Shown: one piece after another, positions 1-11,887 of the stretch
Layout: each line of letters begins with the position of its first letter
Position numbering within the stretch: the first letter of the stretch is position 1
Origin: Costus lasius
Taxonomy: Eukaryota > Streptophyta > Magnoliopsida > Zingiberales > Costaceae
Assembly (NCBI GenBank): GCA_027563935.2
Contig: CM050453.2
Span: 61,984,018-62,048,017 of the forward strand
Length of the DNA: 64,000 bases
Direction of reading: 5' to 3'
Program-made: the position numbers and the translations under genes
The notes under the pieces: model-generated
Database searches by the model: none
Seen by the model: only the letters and a program-made list of their open reading frames with translations
What the model was told of the DNA's origin: nothing

Positions 1-499
1 CCACTCAGTGGGCATGCCCATCTATCTTCAGACGGTGTGTGATTACACCTGCGTGTTACAGAGAAGGGATTTATCGCTTCTCGTTGCTCAGCATAGCACG
101 TGGTGGTCCAGGGAGTAGGTCAGGTCAGCTTGACCATGTAGGCTACATATTGAGCATATGGTAGCTATATGGAGGCAGCCAACTTAGTTGTGTGTTGTAC
201 CAACTTAGTTGGCACAGTCTGCTGGATTGCCCAGATGAAGGGGAATCGCACGGGTTGGTGATTGGCGGGGATTGCCTACCAGAGATTAGTGCTTGTACTC
301 TCTGTGCATCTTATCTCGCCTGAGTGGGACGCGGAGACCAAGTATGAAATCTGGATCCCATCTCACTAAAAGAGTTTTACTCTTTCGGGCTGTTTTGCTG
401 GATTTTTCAGCCAGATAAAATAGTGAGAAAAGAATCATTCTTAAGTCCTTGATTGATTCTAACATTGATACTGACCTTGCTGTTCTTGCATTGTTGTAG
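1..499 (+). other. 3' part of element A leader / putative leader intron
   Basis: Non-coding leader homologous to the leaders of B, C and D. It begins inside the first of two hairpins described for B (CCAC-TCA-GTGG) and contains the second around 200-235 (CCAAC-TTA-GTTGG), whose outer arm is altered in this copy. The last 50 bases look like the end of a plant intron: TTCTAAC and TACTGAC branch-point candidates, a T-rich tract, and TTGTTGTAG ending at 499. An in-frame TAG (497-499) directly precedes the coding frame, so an unspliced message has no ATG start here. Confidence 0.6.
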
Positions 500-3400
500 A
501 TTCCTGCAGCAACGAACACCACAAATTTCAATGTGCGATCCCTACTGAAAAGGGAGAAGTTTGCTGGGCCAAACTTCTCAGACTGGTACGGACACCTTAA
601 GATTGTTCTTAAGGCTGAGAGGAAGCTGTATGTCCTCGAGACGGCAATACCGCCTCAACCCGCTGCGAACGCCGCAAGGGCGGTTCGGGAAGCTTATGAA
701 AAGCATGTCAATGATAGCATTGATGTCGCTTGCCTTATGCTAGCGTCTATGACGCCACAGCTACAGCATCAGCATGAGGATTTATCTGCTATAGAAATTA
801 TAGCAAACCTCAAGATGCCGTATGCTGCACAGGCAAGGACTGAACGCTATAACTTGACGAAACTTTTCTTTCAGAGCAAACTGACTGAAGGGAGTCCAGT
901 GGGAGCTCACGTGCTCAAGATGATTGGGTACAAAGAGGCTCTAGAGAAACTGGGACACACCATCAATCAGGAGCTTGTTGTAGACATCATCCTGCAGTCT
1001 CTCCCGACCTCTTTCGATCCATTCATTATTAATTTTAATATGAACAAGATCGACTGTACGCCGGCGGAGTTACTGAACATGCTCCTTACTACAGAGCAGA
1101 CTCTTGAGAAGGGAAAGCCTTCATCCTCTGTCCTAATGGTTCCTTCTAGGAACAAGAAGAAGGGGAAGAAGGGCAAAGCCCCTATCAAGAGCTACAACAA
1201 GGCTCTAAAGCAAAAGATAAAGCGGTCAAAGGAATACAGATGTTTCCATTGTGGCCAGTTGGGTCACTGGAAAAAGGACTGTAAAGCGCTCCAAGGAGAC
1301 AAGAAGGGAAGCAAGACTTTCGCTTCTGGCTCAAGTATTTTCGTGACTGAGGTCATGGTTTCTTCTTCTATTTCATGGGTGTTGGACACTGCATGTGGAG
1401 TTCACATTTGTTCAAATGTACAGGAACTCAAGAGAAGAAGACAGGTGGGACAGCATGAGGTGGACCTACGAGTTGGAAACGGGGCACGGGTTGCTGCTGT
1501 TACTGTAGGAGTTTATCACATTTCTTTACCATCTGGTCTTGTATTAGAACTTGACAATTGTTATTTTGTACCGAGCATAACTAAGAATATTATCTCTATT
1601 CCTGCTCTTGTCAGGAAAGGGTTTTCCTTTGAATGCAAAATTTCAAAGTGTTATATTTCTTTTGATAATATTGTTTATGCTACTGGGTCAAATAACAATG
1701 GGTTATTCATGTTGGACATGGAATGTTCAATACAACAGATTGATATTAAGAAAGCCAAGTATGCTGATGACAGCACCTTGCTATGGCATAGTCGTTTAGG
1801 CCATATTAATAAGAAGCGCATTAAGCGGTTGCATGATCATGGACTGCTGGGATCATTCTCCTGTGAGGAGCTTGATACATGCAAAGCTTGTTTAATGGGT
1901 AAAATGACGAAGTCTCCTTTTTCTAATAAAGGTCAAAGGGCTTCAGGTTTACTTGACCTCATTCATAGTGATGTGTGTGGGCCATTTAGTAAACATGCCA
2001 GAGGTGGCTATTCATACTTCATTACCTTTACTAATGATTTCAGTAGGTATGGTTATGTCTATCTAATGAGACATAAGAGTGAATCTTTTGACAAGTTCAA
2101 AGAGTTCAAAAATGAAGTACAAAATCAGCTAGGCCGAAATATCAAGGCACTTCGCTCAGATCGAGGTGGAGAATACTTGAGTCGAGAGTTTACTGACTAT
2201 CTGAAGGAGTGTGGGATTATCTCACAGCTCACTCCGCCAGGAACACCGCAATGGAATGGTGTGTCCGAGAGGAGAAATAGAACCTTACTGGATATGGTTC
2301 GTTCTATGATGAGTCAGGCTACTCTACCTTACTCCTATTGGGGATTTGCACTGGAAACAGCTGCAAAGGTACTAAACCGAGTGCCATCCAAGGCCGTTTC
2401 AAAGACTCCATATGAGTTATGGTATGGGAAACAGCCGAGCTTGACATTTATTAAGATCTGGGGTTGCGAGGCTTATGTCAAAAAACTCGCCTCTGGGAAA
2501 CTGGAGAGCAGATCTGAGAAATGTATCTTTGTCGGTTACCCTAAAGAAACTAAGGGTTATTATTTCTACGATCCCAAAGAGAACAAAGTATTTGTTGCTC
2601 GAACGGCTATTTTTCTTGAGAAGGAATTTCTTCTGCAAGAGGCCAGTGGGAGAGAAATAAAGCTGGATGAGAATCCAGAAGAAGGACAAAGTAGTCAAGC
2701 ACAGTTGGATGAGCCTGAGCCAGTAGATCAGGTTACTGAACAACCTGAGGCTCAGATATCACGGGAACCGCGAAGATCGGGAAGGATCCGTCGACAGCCT
2801 GAGCGCTATGATGGAGTCTACATCATTGATGATGAACCCCTCACTTATGCGGATGCGGTCAGTGGACCGGAATCAGCGAGATGGCTTGAAGCTATGCGAG
2901 CCGAGATGGACTCCATGTCAGATAACCAAGTTTGGGATTTGGTTGATCCGCCTCCGGGAGTAATCCCTATAGGCTGTAAGTGGATCTTCAAAAAGAAGAT
3001 AGACATGGATGGTAACGTGGTTACCTATAAAGGCAGGCTAGTTGCGAAAGGTTTCAAACAAATCTACGGGATAGATTATGATGAAACTTTCTCTCCTGTA
3101 GCCATGTTCAAGTCTATTCGGATTATTCTTGCGATAGCAGCATATTATGATTATGAGATCTGGCAAATGGATGTGAAGACCGCTTTCCTTAATGGAAAAC
3201 TAGAAGAGGATGTGTATATGACACAACCTGAAGGTTTCATCAATCCATCAGATCGTCATAGAATATGCAAATTAAAGAAGTCCATTTATGGACTTAAACA
3301 AGCATCAAGAAGCTGGAATATTCGTTTTGATGAATCAATCTGTGAATTTGGTTTCATCAAGAATGAAGATGACCCGTGTGTATATAAGAGGTTTAGTGGG

Positions 3401-4408
3401 AGCGTGATTACTTTCCTAGTCCTCTACGTCGATGATATCTTAATCATTGGAAACGACATTCCTGAACTGCATGCCGTCAAGGCATGGTTAAGAAAATGTT
3501 TCCAGATGAAAGATTTAGCAGAAGCAGCCTATGTATTAGGTGTGCGGATCTACAGAGATAGATCTAAGAGGCTTCTCGGGCTGTGCTAGAGTACTTACAT
3601 CGATAAAGTCCTGGAGAGATTCCATTTAGAAAATTCTAAAAGAGGGTATCTTCCAGTCAGACATGGTCTGAATCTTTCAAAGAGTTAGTGTCCACAAACA
3701 CAGACTGAGAAAGATGAAATGGTCAATATGCCTTATGCTTCGGCTATTGGGTCCATTATGTATGCGATGTTGTGTACTCGCCCAGACGTCGCTTACGGGT
3801 TAAGCGTGACCAGTCGATTCCAAAGTAATCCAGGGAAGGCACACTGGATTGCGGTCAAGAACATTTTGAAATATCTTCGGAGGACCAAAGATATGTTCTT
3901 GATATATGGAGGTCAGGAAGAACTCAGTATTGAAGGATATACTGACGCTTCGTTCCAGTCTGACCAGGATGATTTCCGATCGCAATCAGGCTATGTTTTT
4001 AGCTTGAATGGAGGAGCAGTGGTGTGGAAAAGTTTTAAACAATCAATTGTTGCTAATTCCACAACAGAAGCCGAGTATGTAGCAGCCTCGGAAGCATCCA
4101 AGGAGGCAGTGTGGATTCGTAAGTTCGTTCAAGAACTTGGTGTTGTTCCTTCGAGTGCAGATCCTTTGGTTATCTTCTGTGATAACACTGGAGCAATAGC
4201 ACAGGCAAAGGAACCACGGTCGCACCAGAAGTCCAAGCACATACAGAGAAGGTTTCACTTGATCCGGGAGATCATTGATCGAGGAGAGATCAAGATCTAT
4301 AAGGTTCATACAGATGACAATCTAGCTGACCCGCTTACAAAGCCTCTGGCGCAGCAGAAGCATGAGAAGCACTGTAATAATATGGGTTTGAGATTTCTCA
4401 ACCATTAG
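500..4408 (+). pseudogene. copia gag-pol polyprotein of element A, two nonsense codons
   Basis: Encodes gag, zinc knuckle (CFHCGQLGHWKKDC), aspartic protease (WVLDTACGVHIC), integrase with HHCC and DDE motifs (HSDVCGPF, LRSDRGGEYLS, GVSERRNRTLLD), reverse transcriptase (LYVDDILIIGND) and RNase H (YTDASFQSD, TTEAEYVAASEA). This is the usual copia order, with integrase before RT. The frame is open from 500 and interrupted only by TAG at 3587-3589 and TAG at 3686-3688, both where C and D have CAG. The codon aligned with the C and D start ATG is ACA (521-523), and a TAG lies in frame just upstream at 497-499. A GTG at 533 is therefore not a credible plant start. I infer that translation needs the LTR-encoded start joined by splicing. 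RNase H is intact to the stop at 4406. Confidence 0.9.
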
Positions 4409-4417
4409 ATTAAGTGC

Positions 4418-4428
4418 AAGTGGGAGAT
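4418..4428 (+). promoter_or_regulatory. polypurine tract of element A
   Basis: AAGTGGGAGAT directly abuts the 3' LTR and primes plus-strand DNA synthesis. The same 11 bases abut the 3' LTRs of B, C, D and E. Confidence 0.9.
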
Positions 4429-6122
4429 TGTTGGGGTATGCCCTTAAGGCTAATGTTTGAGGCCTTGGGATTATTTCAGTATCATGTATAAACTCTATGT
4501 TTATAAAGGCAATGGTTGTTATTCAGGTTGTTACATTATCTGCTGCAATATGTATACTTCTGAATAATGTCTCAATGGTGTTCAGCTTGACTGACATGCA
4601 GTATTGTCCTTAGTCGAGATATCTTGGTGAACATGAGACAGCCTTGATATGATTGAGACTAATATGTGTTCTAATCTTATAGGATGCTTCGAGCATGGAA
4701 TAAGATGTAGACTCATGGGTACATTGGATGTACTGGACAGACCCTACTTAGGATATTCGATTGCTTGTCACAATGTGAATAATCCTTGTATGCAAACAAG
4801 TGGCATATTTCCTCTGACTTGAGATCACTTGTGTTTCTAAATGATGATTGGCATTGTTTTGAGGTAGTTCAATATCATTTGAAACATAATGGTTATAGAC
4901 TATCTTGGATAATGAGCATGAGTCATGTTAGGGCACTAGTGATAGATATAGGATTGCCGTCTCCTTGTTGGAGTGTGATGTTCTGAAGGGGCCCCCTGGA
5001 TGAGATGATTGAGAAAGTGTATGGCCATACCCAGATGACTATGTTCATCTGATCTAATCATTCTCGTCATATTGGAATTACAGGCTTGACACGCTTGTCC
5101 AATAAGAACATTCAGTGGCAAAGGAAACACATATGTCAAGTGACTTGGGTTCACACTTGTGCTGTGGTTTGGGTGTAGTCTTGGAAGACTCTTTCCTTTA
5201 TATCGGGAGACAGTGATGTGTTGCTAAATACCCCTCACTGATCGTGATAACGTAAGTTATCGTTACCGACATTTAAAGGAAACCCTTAGGGTCGCACAAT
5301 TTGATGATATGGCTTACTTAAGTCAGATCGTGTGGACTGAATTGTTTTGGTTTAGTTTAAAGGGATTTAAACTCTGATTGTAAGTGAGATCAGGTCTGAT
5401 CATGTTTGATTGATTAGGGCTTGAGATCGGTAAGCTTCGATCGAGAGAATTGATGCTAGATCGATGAGATCAAGAGCATCAAGAGATGAATGGTTAGATC
5501 TTGAGCCTTATGGTTTAATTTGATCTAGACCAAGGCTTGGTTTGATTTGGTCCTTGAACCAAATTCAATTGAACCAGGTTCATCAAATGAGCGCTTGGTT
5601 CAAGGGGAGAAGAAAAAAAATGCGATCGTTCACTTGGAGTGAACGCATGAACGCATGATGTTAAGGGCTTGCTATTTTTTGGAAGTCATGCTTTCCAAAA
5701 TAGATAACGCCTCCACGTTCGTTCGTGAGCGCATCTCTTTTCTCCTCTCGCCTCTTCCTCTCGACTTCTCTCTCGAGTAGTGTGGGTTTTACGCCAAGGA
5801 GAGGACTTGACAAAGCCTAGAGATCATCTCAATCTCCTTCACGCGATTAGGAGACCTTGGAGCTTTGCTAGCACAAGGAACGCCAAGGAGTAGCCATCTC
5901 TCGTCTTGTGTGCGATTGCCTTTGGAGAAGAAGCACACGCCTCTTTCCTTCCAAGTCATCATCCAAAGCAATGGCATTGGTATGATCTCTCACTAGATCT
6001 ATACAAAATGTTAAGTTGATCTATGTTCATACATGCGATCCTTGGAAACCCTAGATTCCGCCTTGAGAAAATTTTATATCTGCATGATTAGGGTTTCCCC
6101 CCCCCCCTTAATGGAACTTTCA
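4429..6122 (+). repeat. 3' LTR of element A (family 1)
   Basis: 1694 bp running from TGTTGGGGTATGCCC to ..AACTTTCA. It carries the U3 boxes of the family (TATGGCCATACCCAG and GGGGCCCCCTGG), a TATA-like CTATTTTTT near 5672, and the conserved start/donor site ATG-GCA-TTG/GTATGA at 5971-5985. The second ATG of the motif is TTG in this copy. Between the TATA-like box and ATGGC the only ATG is in the first 25 bases. Confidence 0.93.
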
Positions 6123-6139
6123 CGTATTTCACCCAAAAC

Positions 6140-7821
6140 TGTTGGGGTATGCCCTTAAGGCTAATGTTTGAGGCCTATGGGAATGTAACAAGTATCATGT
6201 AATAAACTCTATGTGTTTATAAAGGCATGGTTGTTATTCAGTTAGCTACATTGTCTGCTGCAATATATGTTCTTCTGAATAATGTCTCAAAGCTGTTCAG
6301 CTGGGCTGACATGCTATTATGTCCTTAGTCGATATATCTTGGTAAACATGAGACAGCCTCGATATGGTTAAGACTAATATGTGTTCTAATCTTATAGGAT
6401 GCTTCGAGCATGGAATAAGATGTAGACTCATGGGTACATAGGATGTACTGGACAGACCCTACTAGGATGTTCAATTGTTTGTCACAATGTGAATATTCCT
6501 TGATTAAGACAAGTGGCACATTTCCTCTGACTTGAGATCACTTGTGTTTTCTAAATGATGATTGTCATTGTTTTGAGGTAGTTCAATATCATTTGAAACA
6601 TAATGATTATAGACTATCTTGGATGGTGAGCTTGAATCAGGTTAGAGCACTAGTGATAGACATAGGATTGCCGTCTCCTTGTTTAAGGAGTGTGATGTTC
6701 TAAAGGGGCCCCCTGGATGAGATGATTGAGAGAGTGTATGGCCATACCCAGGTGACAGTGCTCATCTGTTCTAATCATGCTCATCATATTGGAGTTACGA
6801 GCTTGACAGGCTTGTCCAATAAGAACATCCAGTGGCAAAGGAAACATGTATGCTTTGTGAATTGATTCACACTTGTGCTGTTTTTGGGTGAAGTCTTGGA
6901 AGACTCTTTCCTTGATATCGGGAGACAGTGATGTGTTGCTAGATACCCCTCACTGGTTGTGATAATGTAAATTATCGTTACCGATGTTTTAAGGAAACCC
7001 TCAGGGTCGCACAATTGATGATATGGCTTACTTAAGTCAGATCGTGTGGACTGAATTGTTTCGGGTTCAGTTTAAAGGGATTTAATCTCTGATTGTGAGT
7101 GAGATCTGGTCTGATCATGTTTGATTGATTAGGGCTTGAGATCGGTAAGCTTCGATCGAGAGAAGAGATGCTAGATCGGTCAGATCAGGAGCATCATAGA
7201 GATCAACGGCTAGATCTGGAACCTTAGGGTTTTAATATGATCTAGGCCATGTCGTTTGGTTTATTTGGTAATTGAACCAAAATTAAATTAAACCAAAATG
7301 GTTCAAGCATTGGCGACAAGTTCACTTGGCGTGAACATGTTGGGCGGTTAGTGGTGCTATTTTTAGCAACCATGATCTCCACTTGGAGAGACTCACGTTC
7401 GAAAGAGAGTGCTCTCTCTATTCTCGCCACTTGAACGCATTCCTCTTTTTTCCGTGGGTGACGACGCCTTGGATTTGGAGGAGAAATCGGCAAAGAAAAG
7501 ATCTCTTCATCCCTTTCTCATTTTCGATCAAAGACTTCTTTGGATCTTGCTAGCACAAGGATCGCAAAGAGGAGTAGGCGACATCAACTGTGTGCGTCAC
7601 CTCTGGAGAAGATCTGCTTTGATCTTTGCTTCCTAGGCGCCATTCGAAATGGCTATGGTATGAGTTTTATCTCTTACATGCAATCGTTTCCATTTGGTTG
7701 ATCATATCACATGAACCGATTCTTGAAACCCTAATCCGCTGCCCAAAAATTTTATGCGCCACTGCCTAGGGTTTTCGCTCCCCCTAGAAGGGGACCCCCC
7801 TTAGTTTAAGGGGTACTTTCA
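6140..7821 (+). repeat. solo LTR, copia family 1
   Basis: 1682 bp, TG..CA, flanked by the 5-bp duplication AAAAC (6135-6139 and 7822-7826), with no internal region. This is the expected product of recombination between the two LTRs of a complete insertion. It starts only 17 bp after the 3' LTR of element A. A TATA-like CTATTTTTAG lies at 7357-7366. Confidence 0.95.
7649..7662 (+). promoter_or_regulatory. LTR start codon plus 5' splice donor in the solo LTR
   Basis: ATG-GCT-ATG/GTATGA. It is the first ATG after the likely transcription start; none occurs between 7374 and 7649. The context GAAATGGC is good for plants. An in-frame TAG five codons upstream (7634-7636) shows the ATG is a true initiation candidate. 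Unspliced, the frame stops after four codons (MAMV). Confidence 0.6.
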
Positions 7822-7826
7822 AAAAC

Positions 7827-8149
7827 ATCTGCTGAGAAATACGGTACTGTGAGAGTTTTGCTAAAATATACGGCAGTATCGTATTTTTGCTAGAAGATCC
7901 CTTTTGACTTGAAATTTGATGGGTAGACTCCTCTTGATGGTTAGAACTCATTCATGCATTGGGGTTGCTTGAAAACCGGTGATAATGATGTCTTTTTGCC
8001 TGAAATTGATCAAAAACCAAAGATGGTGTAGATTCCGAAGCTTTTAGCAAAAAAAAGTGTAAAAACAAAGCAAGAGAGTAAGATTATGGCTTAAAAGACT
8101 ACCAAATAAGTATGAAAAACAATATGAAATTTAGAGTCATCAGAGACCC
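7827..8149 (+). other. non-coding stretch before the Athila-like ORF
   Basis: No gene seen. It holds an 11-bp inverted repeat with one G/T wobble (7839-7849 and 7874-7884, spacer 24) and a purine-rich run near 8046-8082. It is probably the leader of the degraded Athila-type element whose ORF follows. Confidence 0.4.
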
Positions 8150-9280
8150 ATGTCCGACTCTTCAACGGAGGACGACGAATTCGTACTACACGAACCATCT
8201 CTGCCGCCGCAAGCCACTCCTGCTAGTCAGCTAGCGCAACCTTACTCTTCTAGACATCCGGCACGACCATCTACTCGGCAGCCCCATGTGTATGTGTCTC
8301 TGCCAAACGAGTTTGGCATAATCTTCAGAAATGCGGAGCATGAGCAGAACTACGAACACCTTCTCCACCGCCGAGTGGTCAATACTAGATATTTGGACAG
8401 AAATACAATTGCTATGCTAGGGCTTCTGAACGATGTCGAGTGGATGTATTCTAACATTGGATGGGAGCAATTCCTGAGGCTCGCCACCCCCACGTACATT
8501 GGGATCATGTTGGAATTCTTTAGCTCCCTAGATGTAAAAGCCAATGTCATGCTTGACGACGATCCAGGGCGCATTTTCTTCCGTTTGGGGAACATCGAGC
8601 ACTGCCTCTCCATCTCTCAGCTCCGTCTTATTTACGGTTTTCCGAAGCCTTGCACGCGTAAAGTACTGGCGGAGTTCAGCGAGCAAGCTTTTTGGGTGTC
8701 AATCATAAACGAGCATATCTATTTAGCCAGAGTCGCCAGAGCTTCAAGTATCTGCAATCCAGCCATCCAATACGTCCACCGCGTACTCGCCCATACCATC
8801 TTCGGGTGTGGGGAAAGCGACGGCATGGTACGTCAGTCAGAGTTATTTTATTTATGGTGCATGCTTCACTCTTTCAAGGTTGACTCCGGATTTTACTTAG
8901 CCAAACAATTCAGCCACATTGCGCATTGCTGTAAGGGCGCGATAGTCATTGGTGGTCTTATTACTCCACTCGCAGTTTCTCTTCGGATCATTCCCTATGG
9001 TACGGCTGAGCCTAGTGGAAACAACCGGCTCAAGATCGAGTCGTGCGTTTCCATGAAACTCATTGTCCGCCGGGGTGACTCCTACTGTATCACGTTCAAG
9101 GATAGCTAGTTCTGTTTGCCATTGCCTAATCTAGAGCGCACCACTGTGCGCATTCGAGAGAACTGGCATATCATGCCAATCAACGATCCTCATCCTGACC
9201 CTGTAGACTCTGCAACACCGGCCCCAGGCACATTCTTCTTTGGCGGCTCCTCCTCAGATTCTATGATGGGTATTCTTTAG
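8150..9280 (+). pseudogene. Athila-type retrotransposon ORF1 protein, broken
   Basis: The 319-codon frame ends at TAG 9107-9109. The same frame continues open for 56 more codons to TAG 9278-9280, so the first stop is probably a nonsense mutation. The N-terminus is Ser/Pro/Gln-rich. It is followed by a domain of the plant retrotransposon ORF1 / putative plant transposon protein type (FRNAEHEQNYEHLLHR, IGWEQFLRLATPTYIGIMLE, HCLSISQLRLIYGFP), which is associated with Athila gypsy elements. No RT or integrase of this element is visible; the next 13 bases end at a reversed LTR. Family assignment is from memory of the domain pattern. Confidence 0.6.
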
Positions 9281-9293
9281 GAGATGAGGGAGG

Positions 9294-9682
9294 TGTTGGG
9301 AAACCTTGGGGATTTAAAACTTTTACAGACAAGTACAGCGGAAGCAATCCCCGAAACAGGCCAGTCCCAAAAACCCAGAAGATCGAGTCATGCGAGGGAA
9401 TGGACACGGTGAGTAGGAGATGATACCTTGCAGCGTAGATAAAGGATGCAATGTAGGCGCCCAAATCTTCGCCCTCTGCAGTCTCGCACACAGCCGACGC
9501 TCGAGTTCTCTTCTTCCACACCTGGTGCTAGCCTTGGGAAGAAGATCCACGCCCCTGGGAGACTTCCTCAAGATCTTGCGCCACCCACATAATGAATGTG
9601 CCAAGAGGAGTAGAAGGATGGAAGAATGTTGCGAAGGTCCAACCTTGCAGCTGCCCAAAGGAGAGGGAAGAAGAGAGGAGGT
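9294..9682 (-). repeat. minus-strand family-2-like LTR remnant J, first part
   Basis: On the minus strand it ends ..AAGGTTTCCCAACA at 9294 and matches the R/U5 half of the family-2 solo LTR next to it (GAGACTGCAGAGGGCG, GTTTTTGGGACTGGCC). The solo LTR was inserted into it, with target duplication GAGGT. It keeps the conserved donor AAG/GTATCA, whose first intron base would be 9426. Confidence 0.75.
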
Positions 9683-11630
9683 TGTTAGTGTATATGCCCT
9701 AGGACCTAGTTTTGGTCAACTTATGTACTATTTGACATTGATATTTATATATCATTCTGGCATTGTCATTATCATTGTTTGACTACACTTGCGATTGTGT
9801 ACTTACATGATAATGTCCCTGGAGACAGATTGGATCTGTGCTCAAATAATTGTCCCTAGTCGATGTACCTGAGTGGATATGGGACAGCTCTGGTACTTGA
9901 GAGACTGGTATGTGGGCTGGTTAGGCACATGGTGCTAACGCAGACACATGGGTATATCATTGGGGATATACTGGATAGACCCGCTATGAGGCTATGACTT
10001 GGTGTCATGAGTTATCCTCATAAGTGACAGGAGATGCATTGATCCCTTGACTTGAGGTCATTGATTATTCTATATGGTTAGGGACTTGCTTTGATACAAC
10101 CTAACACCTTGCCGTAGCTGGGAGGTCATAACGGTTGTTATTGAGCATGTCACGACCCATATGAGAAGATCAATGGACAGACATAGGATTTGCCCCTTCC
10201 CTAAGGAAGTATGATATCCATGGAGCTCCTTTATGGTTCTATGACTGAGAGTGTATGGCCATACCCAGGTGAGAACCTGTTTTAGTCATAGCCATGAGAT
10301 TGGATGAAAACAAGTGGTGACACACTTGTCCAATCGGATATCAGTACGGCAAAGAGACCGTAATGTATCTGTACCTAGTTGCGATGATGGGGATGTCGAT
10401 GTCGATATCCATTCCAACGACCTGGGTAGCAGCGATGCACTGCTAGGTGCCACTCACTGCTTGTGATGACCTCTGGTCATTACTGCCAGCGTCAGAGGAA
10501 CCTACAGGGTCGCACACCTTGATACTTGAGTTCTCGTATTGATCGGGAAGCCTTATGATCGAGTTATTGGATAACTCGGATCTAATTGGGAGATTTCATC
10601 AGCGCCAATGGGCCTGATGAGATGGAAGAATGTTATTGGAGCCAAACTTCATTTTTGGCAGGTTGACCCGTATTTGACCATGGTTGGTCACATTTGGATT
10701 AGGGTTGCATTGGATTGGATCCAAGTGCTTAATGAACCCGTGTAATGAAGTTTGGGCTAGCTCATTATCCAATGAGGCCCAATAACAAGTTCTCATGAAG
10801 AGTTGAGAGGCTAAAAGGGTATAATGGGGAGAAACATGAACCATTAGGCGCCTAGGGGCATAATGGGGTCATGTTGGCGCCTTTGCTTCATTATGGAAGT
10901 AAAGGGCACCTCCCCTCTCTTGCTAGGATGGAATGAATGACTTTATGGCATTGCTTGAGGCGCAAGGCAAGGCCTTGGCGCACAAGGAAAGGCGTGGGAA
11001 CAAAACGAAAGGTTGAATGAGAATTATGGAAATGTCTTGGAGACTTTCCTTGTCTCAAACCTCCTCATCCTAGCCCTACACTTGTCATGATCCTAGCCAT
11101 TACCCTAACCGCCTCTTGCCCTATAAATGTGACCCTAGTCGCCCCCTCTTGTGGGTAATCAATCCTTGAAGGCGTGAACACAAGGAGAGGGGCGAGTGCT
11201 TGGAGCAAGGGCGCTTCTTCCATAACCGCAACCCTCTTCCTCCTTTCCTCTTGGCGCAAGGAGATCTAGGGCTTGGCGGCTTGGGCGGTTTTCCCTCTTC
11301 ACTTGGCGCATCTTTTCTCTGGGTGGTGCAAGAGAAGTAAAACATCTCTCTAAGGCTTGGATGTTCTTCCCGAGGCTAGCACCGGGCGTGGAAGAAGATA
11401 ACTCAAGAGATCCGTGTGTGCGAGACTGCAGAGGGCGCACACTTGGATGCCTACATCGGCATCGCTCCATATTGCTCTTAAGGTATTTTCCTAACTCATC
11501 ATGTCGACTCCCTTGCATGAGATCTTCACTGGGTTTTTGGGACTGGCCTGTTTCGGGGACATTCTTCCGCTGCGAAAAATGTATGTCTATAACTCTAAAA
11601 ATTATAAAATGTCCCCGGGGTTTCCCAACA
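9683..11630 (+). repeat. solo LTR, copia family 2
   Basis: 1948 bp from TGTTAGTGTATATGCC to GGTTTCCCAACA, flanked by GAGGT (9678-9682 and 11631-11635). TATAAAT lies at 11122-11128. A donor-like AG/GTATTT lies at 11481-11488, about 150 bp before the end. U3 shares boxes with family 1 (TATGGCCATACCCAG at 10254). Confidence 0.94.
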
Positions 11631-11635
11631 GAGGT

Positions 11636-11887
11636 GCCTGGGAGAATTTCTTCCAAAAGACCGACTGTGGGCGCCAACTCCTCTCCCCCTCTTCTTTTAT
11701 AGAAAACGTGGTGACCCTTGGAATTCCACTGAGACCTTTGGAATTCCGCAATTAATCTCTGAATTAATTGACCATTAATTATAAAATTAAATTCAGAATT
11801 AATTATAGAATTAAACTCTAAATTAAAGTCTCAAAATGACCCATTAAAACATTGTATTAAAGTCTCATAATGATCATTGATGATGTG
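11636..11887 (-). repeat. remainder of reversed LTR J and AT-rich sequence
   Basis: Continues remnant J after the solo LTR insertion. It is minus-strand U3/R-like, with a reversed TATA-like CTTTTATAG near 11692-11700, then about 180 bp of AT-rich DNA rich in TTAATTA. No coding potential. Where J ends is unclear. Confidence 0.35.

Larger units (their letters stand above)
1..6122 (+). mobile_element. Ty1/copia element A (family 1), 5' end outside the window
   Basis: The element enters from the left edge and keeps the end of its leader, a gag-pol reading frame, the polypurine tract and the 3' LTR. Base 1 corresponds to about 15324 of element B, so roughly 1.3 kb of leader and the 5' LTR lie outside. 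The bases after the LTR, CGTAT, would be the right target duplication, but the left partner cannot be seen. Two nonsense codons and the missing gag ATG make it non-autonomous unless the gag start is supplied by splicing and the stops are bypassed. Confidence 0.93.

Noticed and set aside
9420..9782. 120-codon ORF crossing 9682
   Set aside because: It crosses the boundary between reversed LTR J and the inserted solo LTR, so it cannot be an old gene.
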